From NCBI RefSeq assembly GCF_949628215.1, contig NC_134276.1, forward strand, positions 34,087,226 through 34,151,225: 64,000 bases of DNA, written 5' to 3'. Shown here piece by piece: positions 52,269 to 64,000 of the stretch. A model generated the notes under the pieces. It was not told the origin of the DNA. It did not search any database and saw only the letters and a list, made by a program, of their open reading frames with translations. The position numbers were made by a program, and so were the translations under genes. Every line of letters begins with the position of its first letter. The stretch's first letter is position 1. Origin of the DNA: Phalacrocorax aristotelis (lineage: Eukaryota > Chordata > Aves > Suliformes > Phalacrocoracidae).

Positions 52269-53670
52269 CTGAAGAGAGGGGAGAAGAAAAATAATTCTTT
52301 ATAAACATTTAACAAAACGACATTTAGAAAGCATTCCCCAGGTTTTCAGAATCAACAGCAACTACAGTTATATAGGCTAAAGTGAATAGTAGACAATTAT
52401 GAGAGAAATTCCTAGGAAATTTCCTTTTTTCATCGTGTACTGCCATATTTGGCTTGCTATTTCAAACTGTCTGCCCTCCCACCAGAACAGCTGCTGGACC
52501 ATGGTATAAAACATTTACTTGGCCAATAGTTGATTATGCTACGCCATCATGCAACAAGCTCTGTATAGAAACTGCATTCCACCTAAAACTCTAGTCAACT
52601 AACAAATACGTGAGAGGAATTTGAAAAGTTACTGATAAGAAAACAACAAGTCTCGTTAACAGCCTTTAACCTGTAAATGTTTGCAAGGAATAACAATACA
52701 AAATAAAAAACATTAAAATTGTGCATCTTTAGTACTACACAATAAGTTGCCTAGACTTTAGCTAGCACTGCAAGTATTTAAGATGTAACAAACGTTTTTA
52801 TGCAAAAACAGTATTTAGACTTAACCCAGCGCTTGCATATACCAGAATAAGGCTCCACAATCTGGTTGAGTCATATCCTAGATATCTAGGATAGTGACAC
52901 AGCACAATCCTAATTCTTTGATAATTGTGCACATACATATAGCTGGGCAATTATAACTATTGGGAAGGTGAACTCAGATTCTTCATCTAATATCTAGTAG
53001 AAGGTCTTGGAAAAAGAGCTTTAGGAAGACAGATGTGATTCTGGATGCCTTGCTCTTTTTTTTCATTTCTTTTCTTAATTATATTTATTTTAAAGTATCT
53101 GAAGTTCCAAACTAGAAACAAAGAGCAGATATTCCATGCTTGGACGAGAATAGTCCCCTTCAAGTTGTCTTACACCAGAGCTCCACAAATCAGGAAGGAA
53201 AATATTTGTGATATTTTTTTTTCTCTCTCTCTCCATAGAACATCATGCATGTGGAAATCAAAGCACATGTGTGAGAGTTACCAAGTCTGTCTATCAAAAA
53301 GGACAGATTAATAGAATTAATATATGTAAACAAGCATTACTGAATTCCTTCTAACAGGTACACATAAGCCTTTTCAGTTCTGCCTGCATGATGGCGGCCT
53401 AGTAAACAGGAAGCTGTCCCTTATCTGTTGAGGTGACTGAGTGCTCTGTGAAGAGAATGAAAAGGAGCTGACAGACTGGAGATGTTTTCTTTAGTTTGTC
53501 AGCTCAGCACTGTCACTGAAAGCTAACTTTACATATACAGGTACAAATGTCCCCCAGGAACTCTGGCCCGAAAGGCACCTCCCGGGTGCTATCATCTTAG
53601 AGGTTTCAAGCTAGTCAAATCTCAGATGTTATTTCATGTAGATCCTGGCCATTAGGAAATGGTCCTTTGG

Positions 53671-53887
53671 CCATTAGGAAAAGGTTCTTCACTGAGAGCG
53701 TTGTCGGTCACTGGAACAGGCTGCCCAGGAAAGTGGTCGTGGGACCAAGGCTGTCAGAGTTCAAGGAGCATCTGGACAATACTCTTAGTCATATGGTTCA
53801 GTTCTAGGTAGTCCTGCAAGGAGCAGGGAATTGGACTTATTGATCCTTATGGGTCCTTTCCAACTTGAGATATTCTGTGGTTCTACT
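53671..53887 (+). mobile_element. CR1 3' end fragment inside the TNFSF11 intron
   Basis: The sequence contains the CR1 signature from aaaaggttcttcactgagag through cactggaacaggctgcccag. It then has a family-typical tail (gagcagggaattggactt, ccttatgggtcctttccaac) and a degenerate terminal repeat gatattctgtggttctac. It is 5' truncated and points against the direction of TNFSF11 transcription. Just before it, ggccattaggaaa occurs twice (53647-53659 and 53669-53681), a local duplication that may mark the truncated end. Confidence 0.85.
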
Positions 53888-55627
53888 ACTGAGGCTGTGC
53901 TAAGATGTGGCCTGGTGGGAGGTCGGACAGGCACTGAGACACAGCATTTGAGTCTTTCTTGCAAACCTGGTCACATTTGACACTTCAGGTTTTGGTGACA
54001 CAGTGTTAAGAAGCAGCCCGCAACACCAGCCCAGACAAGTATTGCTACTGCAGCAGGTGTATTACATAGGGGTTTATCACAGCGTTTTCATTTGAGAAGT
54101 ATGCCTTGCAGCACACATCCCACACTCCCTTCCACCTCTCCAGTTTCACCACCATCCCATTATAGCATCCACCTGCCATCTCACAGCTTCTGCCTGCAAA
54201 ACCAGAGGAATGGGCAGAAGCGGGAGAAGATCCAGCCAAGGCCCATGGGCACGCCCACAGAGGAAACAGCACTGCCCTAAGAAAGCCACACAGGTCCTGA
54301 CCCTTCCTGATACACACAAGCCACTAATGCTCTACCATTTATTCAGTGTAATACACAGGGCATAACACAGCAGATGAGAGTTGGCCAGCTCATCCTCCTA
54401 ACCACTAGCAATTTTCAGCACACAAGACCAACTCCATTTGCTCCCTCTGAGGCACCCACAGCAGTGAGTCCACACCGGCACCAGAAGACCTTACACCTTA
54501 GGCTCCCAGTCCATCTAAATGCCTGCTTGGAATATTCACTACATTATTCTCCCAAGATCAAATCAAAACAATCTATTCCCACCAAAATTTCCATGGCACA
54601 CAGCAGGGCCCCTCTCCTCCAAGCATGTACCAAGGCACACCCTAGAACCACCAGTGTTCATAAGCATGCTGGGGAAAAGCTCCAGGTATATTTCATTAGT
54701 TAAGAATATACCTCCTGGATTTGTTTGTGCAGAAAGGGATGAGGGGAAGTAGGGACAGGGGAATTTGAGAGCTATGAGTCTTCCCTAACCACCAAGCGCA
54801 AGCAGCTTCTGCACATGAGAGGAATACTCTAATAGTAGACCAGAACAAAAGGCTTCTGGCATTCTTCCACAAAGACTTGAGCAAAGCAGAGGCCGTCAAA
54901 GGCAGATCACAAACAGTCACTCCCCTATGGCACCAGTGCAGCCAGGTAGGAACTATACAAGCAAAATCGTACAGAGAAGCTGTCTTGTGTAGTGCCTCAA
55001 AAAAACTTCTGAAAACAGCCAATTAATTGGAAGCAACACTAAGACCTTGAGTCTTTTAGCCTGGAATTATTCACCTGCAAGAGATGCTGAGACAGGTGTA
55101 CCAGAGTACACCCCTGAAGCACTGGGCATAGCCAAGGAAGTTGTAGAAGTTCTTGTGCACAGTGTTAAGTCTGCCAGAAATACCGCCCCAAGGGGGTTGG
55201 GCTACCTTCAAGATGAGGAGGATAGGCAAGAAATCACTGCTTGGATTGGAGGAGAGGCATACCACAGATCTGGGATGGGAACGTATGCATATTATGGAAT
55301 AGAAAGGCAAGTTGTCATGCTGTGACTGACTTGTGGCACGCTGGGTAGTTGCTAGGCAGATTTTATTTACCTGGCAAGTAAATATTTTAGTTGTCAGTCT
55401 TAATGAAGTATTAATTTTGAAGAAATCTTTAGTGGGAATGCATTATTCTCTGCTGATGAAGGGGAAAGAGAGAAAACAGGTGCCACAGTCACTTGTAATT
55501 GAGATGCTCAGAGCATCTGTGGGTGAAGTTTATTCATGCTGCTTTGGTGTTGAGGGGAATATGCATCATTCATCCAGTCAGGTGGAGGGAAGAGGCCAAG
55601 AGATGATGGAAGATAACCCTATCTGTT

Positions 55628-55695
55628 TTGAGCAGGGGATTAGCCCAGGTAACTTCTGGAAGTCCCTTCCAACCAAAATTGCAAAGCTATGATTG
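55628..55695 (+). mobile_element. Short CR1 3' end fragment
   Basis: The segment reads ttgagcaggggattagccc, then gtcccttccaaccaaaatt and a degenerate end gcaaagctatgattgt. This matches the final 70 or so bases of CR1 (gagcaggggattggactagg ... cccttccaacc ... attctatgatt). It is a severely truncated copy within the large TNFSF11 intron. Confidence 0.72.
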
Positions 55696-58600
55696 TACCA
55701 GCTGAGGCAGATGGGGCATTTTGACACAATTCAGAGCTCCAGAAAGGCATGTCACAGCCAGCAGCACAGCGTAAAGATGCATAGGTAGGAGCTCTTATAT
55801 GCAACCTTTAATGGAAGGAGCAAGCAGGCCAGGCTCTCAGCACTTGTGGTAGAAATACATCCAAATTTGAAGACACTAAAACCATCAGTACCCCCAAAAC
55901 ATAGGCAGAGGAGAAAAATGGAGCATACAAATGCCTAATCAGCTCTCCATATATCGGAAACTCTGAAACATAACCCAAGACATGGGACATTCAGAAATGC
56001 TGCAATACAGTATCTTCTGTGATAAAATTTACTGTGGAGCGATGAAAAAAAATATCACAAGGTAGGTCATGTTGACAGAGAAGGAAGAGGTCAGAGAGAT
56101 AATAAGATAACCTTCCAGGCATGTAAAAATAATTTTTAAAAAGTCAATATAATACACATTTTTTCTGGTAACTGAAGACAAAAGAAAACAATGTCTTAGC
56201 TATTTGTGACCATGAACTAAGACTAATAGAAATGATTTTCCATAAAATTAATTTGTAAGAAGAAAGATGATGGGAGGGGAACAGAGGAGAAAGTAGCCCT
56301 GTCTTGATGATTTGTTTGCATCCTGGTAGTTTTCAGGTATAAATAACGCCTGAGAGAATGACCAAAGCACTATTTGCTCTGAAACACTGTTCTGGGGGCA
56401 AAGGGCAGCTAAGCCGAACCTTTAGCTATAAATAGCTCAGAATACTAGTGTTTCCTTAGACAGCTAAAGGTATCAATTCACATCCCAAATTATATATTTA
56501 ACATTTACATTTATTTCTGTCTATGATTTTCTCCTTTAACTGTGACTAATTTCTGTAATCAATGTATAAACCAAAATTCACTGTTTTGATTTAAAACCTG
56601 TGTAGCATTTATAGCGTGCTCTGGTTAAAAGCAACCAGCAAGCGTCCATCTTTAACCTAAGGCAGCAAACCTAAAAAATACACACAGCAAGCCAAACCAC
56701 TATGGCTTCTGCACCCAAATGATGGGTGGGGACACCAAGACCTGGGGAAGGGTTATTTTGCCCCCTCCCTCACACTCCCCCCAGCTGCAAAAGTCCATTT
56801 GGGGCTTGATATTATCATGAACCAGGTAAAACGAAAACATTCCCTCACAGACACTGCTCAGTGCCCCTTCATGAAGGGTGTTCAGTGGCAAACTACTTAA
56901 AATCCTGATTGACAGTGATGAAGACTGGTTTTTTTTTTTCTGACATTGTTTATTTTGCATCAGAGTGATGACAGTAGAGAACCTTAAAATACTAAGAACA
57001 GATCTGTCCAGACTCAGGGATGGCATAAAACCTTTTAAAAGGATTTCAGACATGTAGGGTAAGGAATCAGGGGAAGAAAACAGAAGTTGCCATTTGTAGT
57101 CAGAGCAACCAGGAAGGGAGAGGAAAATCTCCTCATGACCCTCAGGCAAAGTCTTCATCCTTTATGCCTCTCATTAACCTCTCTGCCACCCAGCCAAGTG
57201 GGTACTGCCTCATACCAGTGAGCATGATACTAAAATGCCTCACAAGCAGTAGGTTCAGGGTTTCAGCTCCCCATAAGGATGCAGCCCCTCACTGCTGCAA
57301 TGCCCACAAGGGCCGCAGAAGCTGTGCTCATGATTAACATCCTGACAATGCTCTTCCAAAAACAGGCAGAAGCCATATGTGCCATTTCAGGAGGGAGTTG
57401 ATCTGCTCCAAGGGGTAACAAAGCAGCTTGTTGTCACAGGCACTGTATTTCTGAGAGTTCCTGCAGCCTGGGCTATTAAGAAAAAAGTTGAGAGCAAGAG
57501 CAATGCCTCCTTGCCATTACACACAGATGTGCTACATCACTCCTTACATGGTTAATCCAGTGACGCACAGCAGTAAAAATTACCAGCAGCTAGCCCTGAC
57601 AAAAATACAGTTAACAGCAACATCCAGGTAGACAGTAAATAAATTCCCCACAGGAAAAGGTGGATTTCACAAAATGTGACACTGACACACTCCACTTCTG
57701 TAGATATACGTGATCTGTCTCTATGCTTAGCAAATTAACCGAATCCTTCCAAAGACAAAAAGCTAAGACAGGTTTACTGATACTGCATCTTCTGCTACTG
57801 ACCAATGTCAAAAGCCAAAATCTGACTGAAACAGAAGCTTGTCAGGAGGCATCTGATCTAATAAGAAAGCTTGTAGAAGTTCTGACTGCCGTCTGACAAG
57901 CTGCTTAAGCTCTCTGCTCATAAAGTTGTGGCTCTTGGCAATGCCAATGCACTTGAAGTAAGAAAGAACTCTCTCCCTCCAGGCAAGAAATTAAGCCCAT
58001 GGGTAGAGAAGTGCTTTGTCTTTAAATAGAGCAAGATCAAGGTATTACTATGCAGACTCCTGAAATCTCAGGTTTCAAGTCTCAACACATCATTCCCCTT
58101 TGGTTTGGTTATATAAAATACAAAAGCAATGCACACAGTTAATTAACAAGTAGTTCAGCACTGCAGAATGTATACATCGTCAGAAGACGACGACAGTGGT
58201 GAGCAATGCCCGCTCCTATCTTGAGACCCTCTGTATGATAGCTTCAGAATAAACTCTGGTTTACTTCTACCACACCAATGACAACTGTTGTGCTGAGAAT
58301 ACAGAGCAAAAAAATCTCAGCTGACAGTGCCCAGGGCAAAAAAGGAAACAGTACTGAGACATATTAAAATTGCAGGAATGAATCTTTTCCTCTGGAGAGT
58401 GTTCCAAGGCAGATTCACGTCTTGTTCCCTCATATTGTACTAGCAAGAATGTTTCCAAAGTCATCTAAAGATACTTGTGGGTAGAGAATAAGAGCACTGG
58501 CAAGATAAAAAAGTGCTCTCCTCGTACCATAGGGGCAGATAAAAACCACAGGAACATTTTTTCCCCCTTCTCAATAGCTCAGAAACATACATGCAATATA

Positions 58601-59568
58601 ATAATGAATGGAACACAACAAAACCTTTTCAACATGCCATTAGCAAAAGGAAACACTTGCTATAAATTCAGCCCTATGCTACGAGAGTGCAATGTACCCG
58701 CAGAGGGCAGGGAACTACCAGGCAAGTTACAATAATGTCATTTGGACTGCAGTTCTAGGTTTTCAACACCTCAAAATGAAAGATGTACTTCCTTTATGGC
58801 AAGTTCTTACACTGATGGGGGCCCAACATGCATGTGTGTTGTGTATTCCTGTAAGATTCTCTGCTTCCAGATTAATCCTGAAGACAAATGCTGTGTCACC
58901 CAGTAGAGACCCAAAAGGAGACCACACAAAAGGAGTTTGGCTTTAAAGGGTTGAACAGGTAGAGAGGACATTCTTGAATTTTTACAACAGAAAACACCAC
59001 ATTTCTTCATCTGACAACAGGCCAAAGAAAAAAAAATCTTAGACTTAATGGAAAGGAAACATCTTCCCAACCCGCAAGATCTGGATTCTGGCCAATCTTT
59101 TTGCTGGTATAACCTGCGTGTATGTATGCACACATCTGTGTGTATATATAACGATAGCTGATGTCCAGTGTGAGTGAAGAACTCCAGATAGGCCCTACTA
59201 GCCAAAGAAAATAAGAAACTTCAGAGAAGAGCATTCAATGCATATCTTCATTCCTCACCTGAAAACAGCACAAAGAGGCAGGCCAAGCCCTCAGAGCTTG
59301 ATCATGAAAACTGGTCATTTGAAGTAGAGGCCATTCAGTACATAAAACAGACTGATGTAAGATATCCGAGGCAAAAAGGGACCTATCCTCCTGTTAACAC
59401 TACCCCTGCTGCCTCTGAAATCCTTTAACACATCCAATTTATTCTCATTATCAAAAGCCATTTCTGAAATCCCAGTCTGTTGCTGGTATTGCTGAACTAT
59501 TTTCATATACTTCAATGTTTAATACATTTATAGTAGCATTGGAAGTATTCACTTAAAACTGAACTTAC

Positions 59569-59667
59569 CAGATGGAATATTCTTATCATCAATAATGAGA
59601 TGGGCAAAAGGCTGCTTCTCAGGTTTGCTTCTCTTGTACAGATCCATTCCCAAGGCCTCCATTGCAG
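59569..59667 (-). CDS. TNFSF11: TNFSF11 (RANKL) internal exon, stalk to first beta strand
   Basis: This 99-base exon encodes the junction of stalk and TNF-homology domain, ending KPEKQPFAHLIIDDKNIPSG. The equivalent human stretch is recognisable as LEAQPFAHLTINATDIPSG. On the minus strand the acceptor reads gtctctag and the donor reads CATCTG followed by gtaagt, a near-perfect consensus. It enters in phase 1 (two bases finish an alanine codon) and leaves in phase 1 (one base of the glycine codon), so it joins both neighbouring exons without a frame break. The human N-linked sequon in this stretch (INAT) is replaced by DDKN, so that glycosylation site is absent. The KRSK motif just before the domain is kept as YKRSK. 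The exon is too short to be found as an ordinary open frame, and the calls depend on splice sites plus homology. Confidence 0.94.
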
Positions 59668-59749
59668 CTAGAGACAAAAGAATTGCATCACCTTAGAAAG
59701 ACAAGTTTAGTAGAACTAAAATACTTCTTATTCATAAACCAGCACCTAC
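59668..59749 (-). other. TNFSF11: TNFSF11 82-base intron
   Basis: A very short intron with a gtaggt donor and a pyrimidine-rich acceptor ending tctctag on the minus strand. It interrupts an alanine codon after its first base. Removing it restores a continuous reading frame between the two exons. Confidence 0.88.
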
Positions 59750-59795
59750 CTTTTTCTGGTCTTGGTGGTGCTCTTCCCATGACACGCTGGACTTC
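59750..59795 (-). CDS. TNFSF11: TNFSF11 (RANKL) short stalk exon
   Basis: A 46-base exon encoding EVQRVMGRAPPRPEK plus the first base of an alanine codon. It matches in position and length the mammalian stalk segment ELQHIVGSQHIRAEK. That segment lies close to where the ectodomain is shed by metalloproteases such as TACE or MMP14. The minus-strand acceptor is ctcattttag and the donor is AAAAG followed by gtaggt. It is separated from the next exon by only 82 bases. Sequence identity alone is weak here because the stalk is poorly conserved. The call rests on the frame-consistent join, the consensus splice sites, the conserved ends (E-Q near the start, EK-A at the end) and the matching length. 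No upstream exon was recognised between 59796 and 64000. Confidence 0.88.
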
Positions 59796-62700
59796 CTAAA
59801 ATGAGAAAGAGCCATTGCTTTGATGTTGTCTTGGTTTTATAATATTGTGTATCGCAGGTAGTTTGTACAACACACTGTGTGTACGTACATGTGGGGGTTG
59901 TTATACCTACAGTATATTCAGATGCCTGTGATACATATTCTCATATTTACATAATGTATAATATGAACGCACAGTTTAGCTGCCACAATCAAATTACTTC
60001 CTCTGTCCAATACATCTGAAAAAGGTGGATAGGAATGGTGGTGTGTGTGATCACTGCACTATTTATTGAAGTAGCAGTGACAGGAAATTTACAACCTTTC
60101 TTGCTTATTGGACTTGGAATATTTCTCTAAGTATAATGAAACAACAACTGCTAAGAATGCATCACATAAAACAATGTAGTTTATGAACTGACTTAATTAC
60201 TTGGGGTCGAAAGGTAATGGAAGAGGCAGTTCTACATACGGACTAATGTGTAATCACACAACTAAGGAAAGCTAAGCTCTGAATTTCATTTGTGATGAGG
60301 TAAATTATGTGGTAAATTAAAACCTCCACCTCTCACACTTGACCACTAACAGGGAAGGTTGTAAGACTGCAAAGCTTTACAGTGAAAGCTCACTTCCAAC
60401 AAGGTATGCAAGAACCAAAGGATTAAGCATCTTCTGTATCTGTACTGGGACAAATGGACTGGGTGCCAGAGTTTGGAAGTATGCCTTCTTCAAAACTGCA
60501 GATGAATTTTAACATGAATGAAAACCATGTTACCCAAAACCAAGAACAGCACAAGTAACAGACATCAGGCACCACAAAAAGTCTTGCTTTTAATAATCCA
60601 CACCTGTTTTCCTCTTGAGAAAACATACAAACAGCAGTTTTTAAAAATCTAAGCAGCCTGTTCTTGTTACAAGCCTGGACTGAATCTTGGTAATATTAAA
60701 TTCAGTCCTCAGTTCTGTCCCCTGTTTCCCCATGAGTCCTCACCTCTGTTTTCTGAAAAAGAGGGGTAATATTCTACTTGCTATTCAGAATACCTCATAC
60801 CATGGATCCATCAAGATGATGTTTAGTAAAAGGAAACATGTTGCTGAAGATAGCAAATCATATCTCATCTGCAAAACCTAAGCGTGGTCCTTTGTTTTGT
60901 CTTTATGTCACACATATTGCTGTTCATCTGATTCAATACCACGTATACGCAATACGCCTCAGATTTGGCCAGATAAGCAATGTTCCACTGTGATTTCAAT
61001 CACTGCAGTGTTTTAGAATTTGAAATCCTACTTTGAAAGCACCTAAAGTCCTGCTTCTATGCAATTTTGCAGCCACAGTGAAATTTTAATGCCTTAGCTG
61101 GTACATTTATTACTCTCACTTTCCCCTTTCAGTAGGTGTTTAAATGTTAAACCAAAATGAAAAGCCACAGCAGTAATGGAAGTTGTAGTTTGACTATCAA
61201 AGCATAATACTTCAGCAGAGATATGCTGATTTTGTAGATAAGAATCATTAAGATGCTTTCTGCTGTAGAAACGAGAAAAGCAGAAGAAACAACTTCAAAA
61301 GAAGCAAAACTCATGTCCACCTCCCCCATTTACATTCACTTCCCCTCTCTGATCTTCCTACTTCAATGTCAGTTCTAGGAGCATGAAAACAAAGCTCAAT
61401 TCTAGGAGCTGCTCACCAGCATCAGCCTCTAGCCACACTTGAGCTCTTCAACTTCATCAGAAGTAGGAAGACAACAAAAAATTGCAAGTACTAGATACTG
61501 CAAAAAGTAGCAAAAGCCTCTGAAGAGAGCAGGACTTAAGGTAGAAGAGACTGGGACATGGACCACGCTCAGATTACTGCACCACACCTACTCCCAACCC
61601 TTTCCTTAGAAAGAGGAGACTCCTTCGTTTTCTTGCTTTCTTAATGGAAATTTCTCAGATGTGGAGTCTGCTTTTGCATCCTTTCCTTCTGGGGGATGTG
61701 ATGATGTCCTTGCCTGGACAGCCTACTGGGCAGATCCAAAAAGGGCTATGTACATTTTAATCTCCTATTATCTAAACTGGTACTCAAAAAAAACCCCCAT
61801 GGTTGGTAACTGCACAGCCCTTGGAGTCCCTGAACTGGCCAGTTGGTACCCTCCTCTTAACCTACATTTTTCCTAGGAGTATAGAGTTCTGCTTCTGCAC
61901 GTTTCCAAAGATGCTCTAGCTTGAGCAGCTGCATACCTCACCTTCTGAGATCTAGCAGTCTGACTCAGCTCATCTGCCATGCGGACACGCTGTGGTCCTC
62001 ATCAAATGCAGTCTGAGCTACTTTCTAACTGTTGGTGGTGCTGTTCATCTGCAACATCACAACTTGGTAAGCTGAACAGCTACCCAGGAAGTCTTGGGTC
62101 CACAATTCTCCTTGTCCCAATGGTCTTGAGCCTACTTCCCTGTATCCTAGGAGCATCTGTCTCTGACAGGAACACTCTCCTGTACTCCTCCTGAAGCTAT
62201 GTTACTGTTATGCAAGTGGCATTACAATAAAAGGGAAGATTATAAGCACAAGCCCAACACTAATGCAGTGAGAAGAGCTGGAGTGGCTCATGTTCATTGA
62301 CTCTTTTGTGTGCTTTTCATCGGATTAGGAGTGGCTAGCCTGTGGCCAGAAAACAGATATCCTCCATCAGCCAAGTTCTCCAAACACTGGACTAGTGTCA
62401 ACTGCTTTGCTTAATTCTGAACAGCCCCACAAAATTTTGATATTCCTTTCTGTTCTGTTGCCCAGGCTTCCAAAAGGAAACTGAAATACATAGACTAGTC
62501 TCTAGATAACAGATAGAGCTGTGGCTTTCCTCCTGAAGAATAAGTAGTTCAACACGTCTTGATTTTTCACGTCATGTTTCTACAGTTCCAAGGTGCTGAT
62601 ACACAGCCTACCTTAGAAAAGCATTTTAGCATGTTTGCTTCTGACCCTGAAGGACTCAAGGACCACATTTTTCAGTGGATGTCTGAATATATACTGATGT

Positions 62701-64000
62701 CTAAGATGGCCTCTTAGTGGCATTATAAAAATCCCCTGGTATCCTTAGTGCAAGGAATTAAGAGCTAGGATTTTCCAAATCTTTAAAGTATCAGCTGCAT
62801 TCTTTAGCACCTGAATGTCTTTCAGCATCTCATACCTAATCACAATATTCACTACCATTAAGAAAGCAGAAACAGCTCAACAGAACCTGTCACTAAGAAT
62901 GGCATGAGAACTGCTGACAAAATATTACCAGTGACTTCTTTTAAGACTGCCACCCACAGAACCATGTGCGCTCCAAGCTGTTGAGTTATTTTTAGAAACA
63001 CTATACACAAAAAAAATCACACCACTCTTAGCCTTACAATAAGCTGCACTTGTACACCTTTGCGTCATTTGCTCACTGCCCACCAAGTCAACTCTGCTGG
63101 CCTGCTTCCCACATTCCAGCCTCCTTCATATAGTCACTGTTTAAACAACAGAGAAGCAGCCAGTCACAGAAATGAAAAGTGTATCTTCTTTCACCCAACA
63201 AATTTAAAAGGCCATTGGGAAGCTAGAAAACTTTCACATTTTAAAAGCTAAAATCATGCTTTAAAGTGCCTCGAATGTTGGGAACTGCTTTTTCCTCATC
63301 CACAGCAGGCTGCAGGGTTTAACCTTCAGCATTTCAGCATCTTCAAAACAAAAACAACTCTTACTCTTCAAGTTATGTCCAACGTTGAGGACGAAGAGAC
63401 AAGGCTACATTTCAACACGTAACATTTGTGAATGGTTTTTCCTCTCCTTTGGCTTTTACAATATCTCATTATCTACTCTGAGCAGCTATAAGTAGCCTTT
63501 TGAGACCAATCCAAAGACTACCCCTCTGGACATTCATGTATTGCTTCAGCTGTGATCTTAAAGCTTCTTTATGCAGCTGTTTCTTTACTACCTTAGGGCT
63601 TTAAGTCCAGCTAATACCAGGAAGAAGCACCTGATTATCTTGCCGGAAATTCAGCAATTTGAAGAATGCTAATCAGGAAGGAAGTGAAATAGAAAGTACA
63701 TGAACCAATATTCATCAGAAGATAGAGATCAGCACTACAACCTCTATCCAAATGAGTAGTCTACTGCCTGCAGAAAAAAGCATGTAAGGTTGTAGGATAG
63801 AAACTGAAATTTTAACAGCTTACAGCAATCACTTGTGAAACCTTCACTTTGTCCATAACTATGTGCACTTTAAATGTCTGCTAAGTATACAGATCTCTTT
63901 ACAAGTGCTGCCCTGGAGGTCTAGCAAAGTACTCTGTTGCGATGTGGGAGTCTAGCTTACGCCTGAACTCCCCAAGCTACTAGAAGCTGCGAGTATTGCC
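59796..64000 (-). other. TNFSF11: TNFSF11 upstream intron, running off the window
   Basis: No sequence resembling the expected preceding exon (the stalk segment containing the conserved DSCRRIKQAFQ-like motif) or the first exon (cytoplasmic tail and membrane segment) was found on the minus strand here. The block is therefore most simply intron. It is AT-rich, without an evident repeat family, and its open frames are short and unrecognised. Confidence 0.7.

Larger units (their letters stand above)
52269..59568 (-). other. TNFSF11: TNFSF11 intron before the terminal exon (7.3 kb)
   Basis: Bounded by the gtaagt donor and the cttcag acceptor of the flanking exons. It contains two CR1 fragments in the opposite orientation to the gene (53671-53887, 55628-55695), a 13-base direct repeat (ggccattaggaaa) at 53647-53659 and 53669-53681, and a MEF2-type ten-mer at 56426-56435. 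The open frames in it, such as the 152-codon minus-strand frame at 56700-57158 and the 92-codon plus-strand frame at 55047-55325, match no family I recognise and look like chance frames. Confidence 0.9.

Noticed and set aside
52269..52308. Extension of the RANKL terminal exon frame upstream to an ATG ([13 protein letters not shown])
   Set aside because: The stretch is the intron's pyrimidine tract read in frame. The clear cttcag acceptor and the frame-consistent upstream exons show the exon starts at 52268.
55047..55325. 92-codon plus-strand frame with a polar, protein-like composition
   Set aside because: No family was recognised. It lies antisense within the TNFSF11 intron near a CR1 remnant and has no supporting signals.
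56700..57158. 152-codon minus-strand frame inside the TNFSF11 intron
   Set aside because: No recognised motif or splice context was seen. It sits within a well-supported intron on the same strand.

Overview
This window looks like a bird nuclear genome. The sequence is AT-rich with very low coding density, it carries several decayed CR1-type non-LTR retrotransposon fragments of the kind that dominates avian genomes, and its only recognisable gene is an intron-containing vertebrate cytokine gene. The species cannot be fixed from the sequence; Galliformes is plausible but not shown.

The one gene I can support is TNFSF11 (RANKL), on the minus strand at the right-hand end. Three consecutive exons are visible at 59795-59750, 59667-59569 and 52268-51847. 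Each has consensus splice sites, and the splice phases join cleanly into the last 188 residues of the protein: the end of the extracellular stalk plus the whole TNF-homology domain, with the stop at 51847-51849. The exons for the cytoplasmic tail, membrane anchor and first part of the stalk should lie beyond 64000. Below 51847 runs an AT-rich 3' UTR of uncertain length.

Positions 1 to about 49900 lie downstream of TNFSF11 and appear to be a gene-poor intergenic stretch. They hold CR1 pieces: minus strand at 6129-6600 and about 6631-6660, a weak one near 11066-11100, and plus strand at 28885-29299 and 36945-37720. Two further CR1 pieces lie inside TNFSF11's large intron, at 53671-53887 and 55628-55695. 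There are also homopolymer and simple repeats, including a 21-base G run at 26591-26611. Two places have unusually long open frames that I could not assign to any family: 22390-23900 (a GC-rich block beside a broken frame and a long minus-strand frame) and 38349-39038 (a 229-codon ATG frame). Both are listed at low confidence.

I found no tRNA, rRNA, CRISPR array, bacterial-type operon or intact mobile element. The best second-look items are the divergence of the RANKL stalk and receptor-facing loops, the unassigned frames at 22.4-23.9 kb and 38.3-39.0 kb, the CR1 internal fragment that lacks the usual 3' end, and a tight CArG/TATA-like cluster at 35512-35532. I see no convincing evidence of a new biological system.
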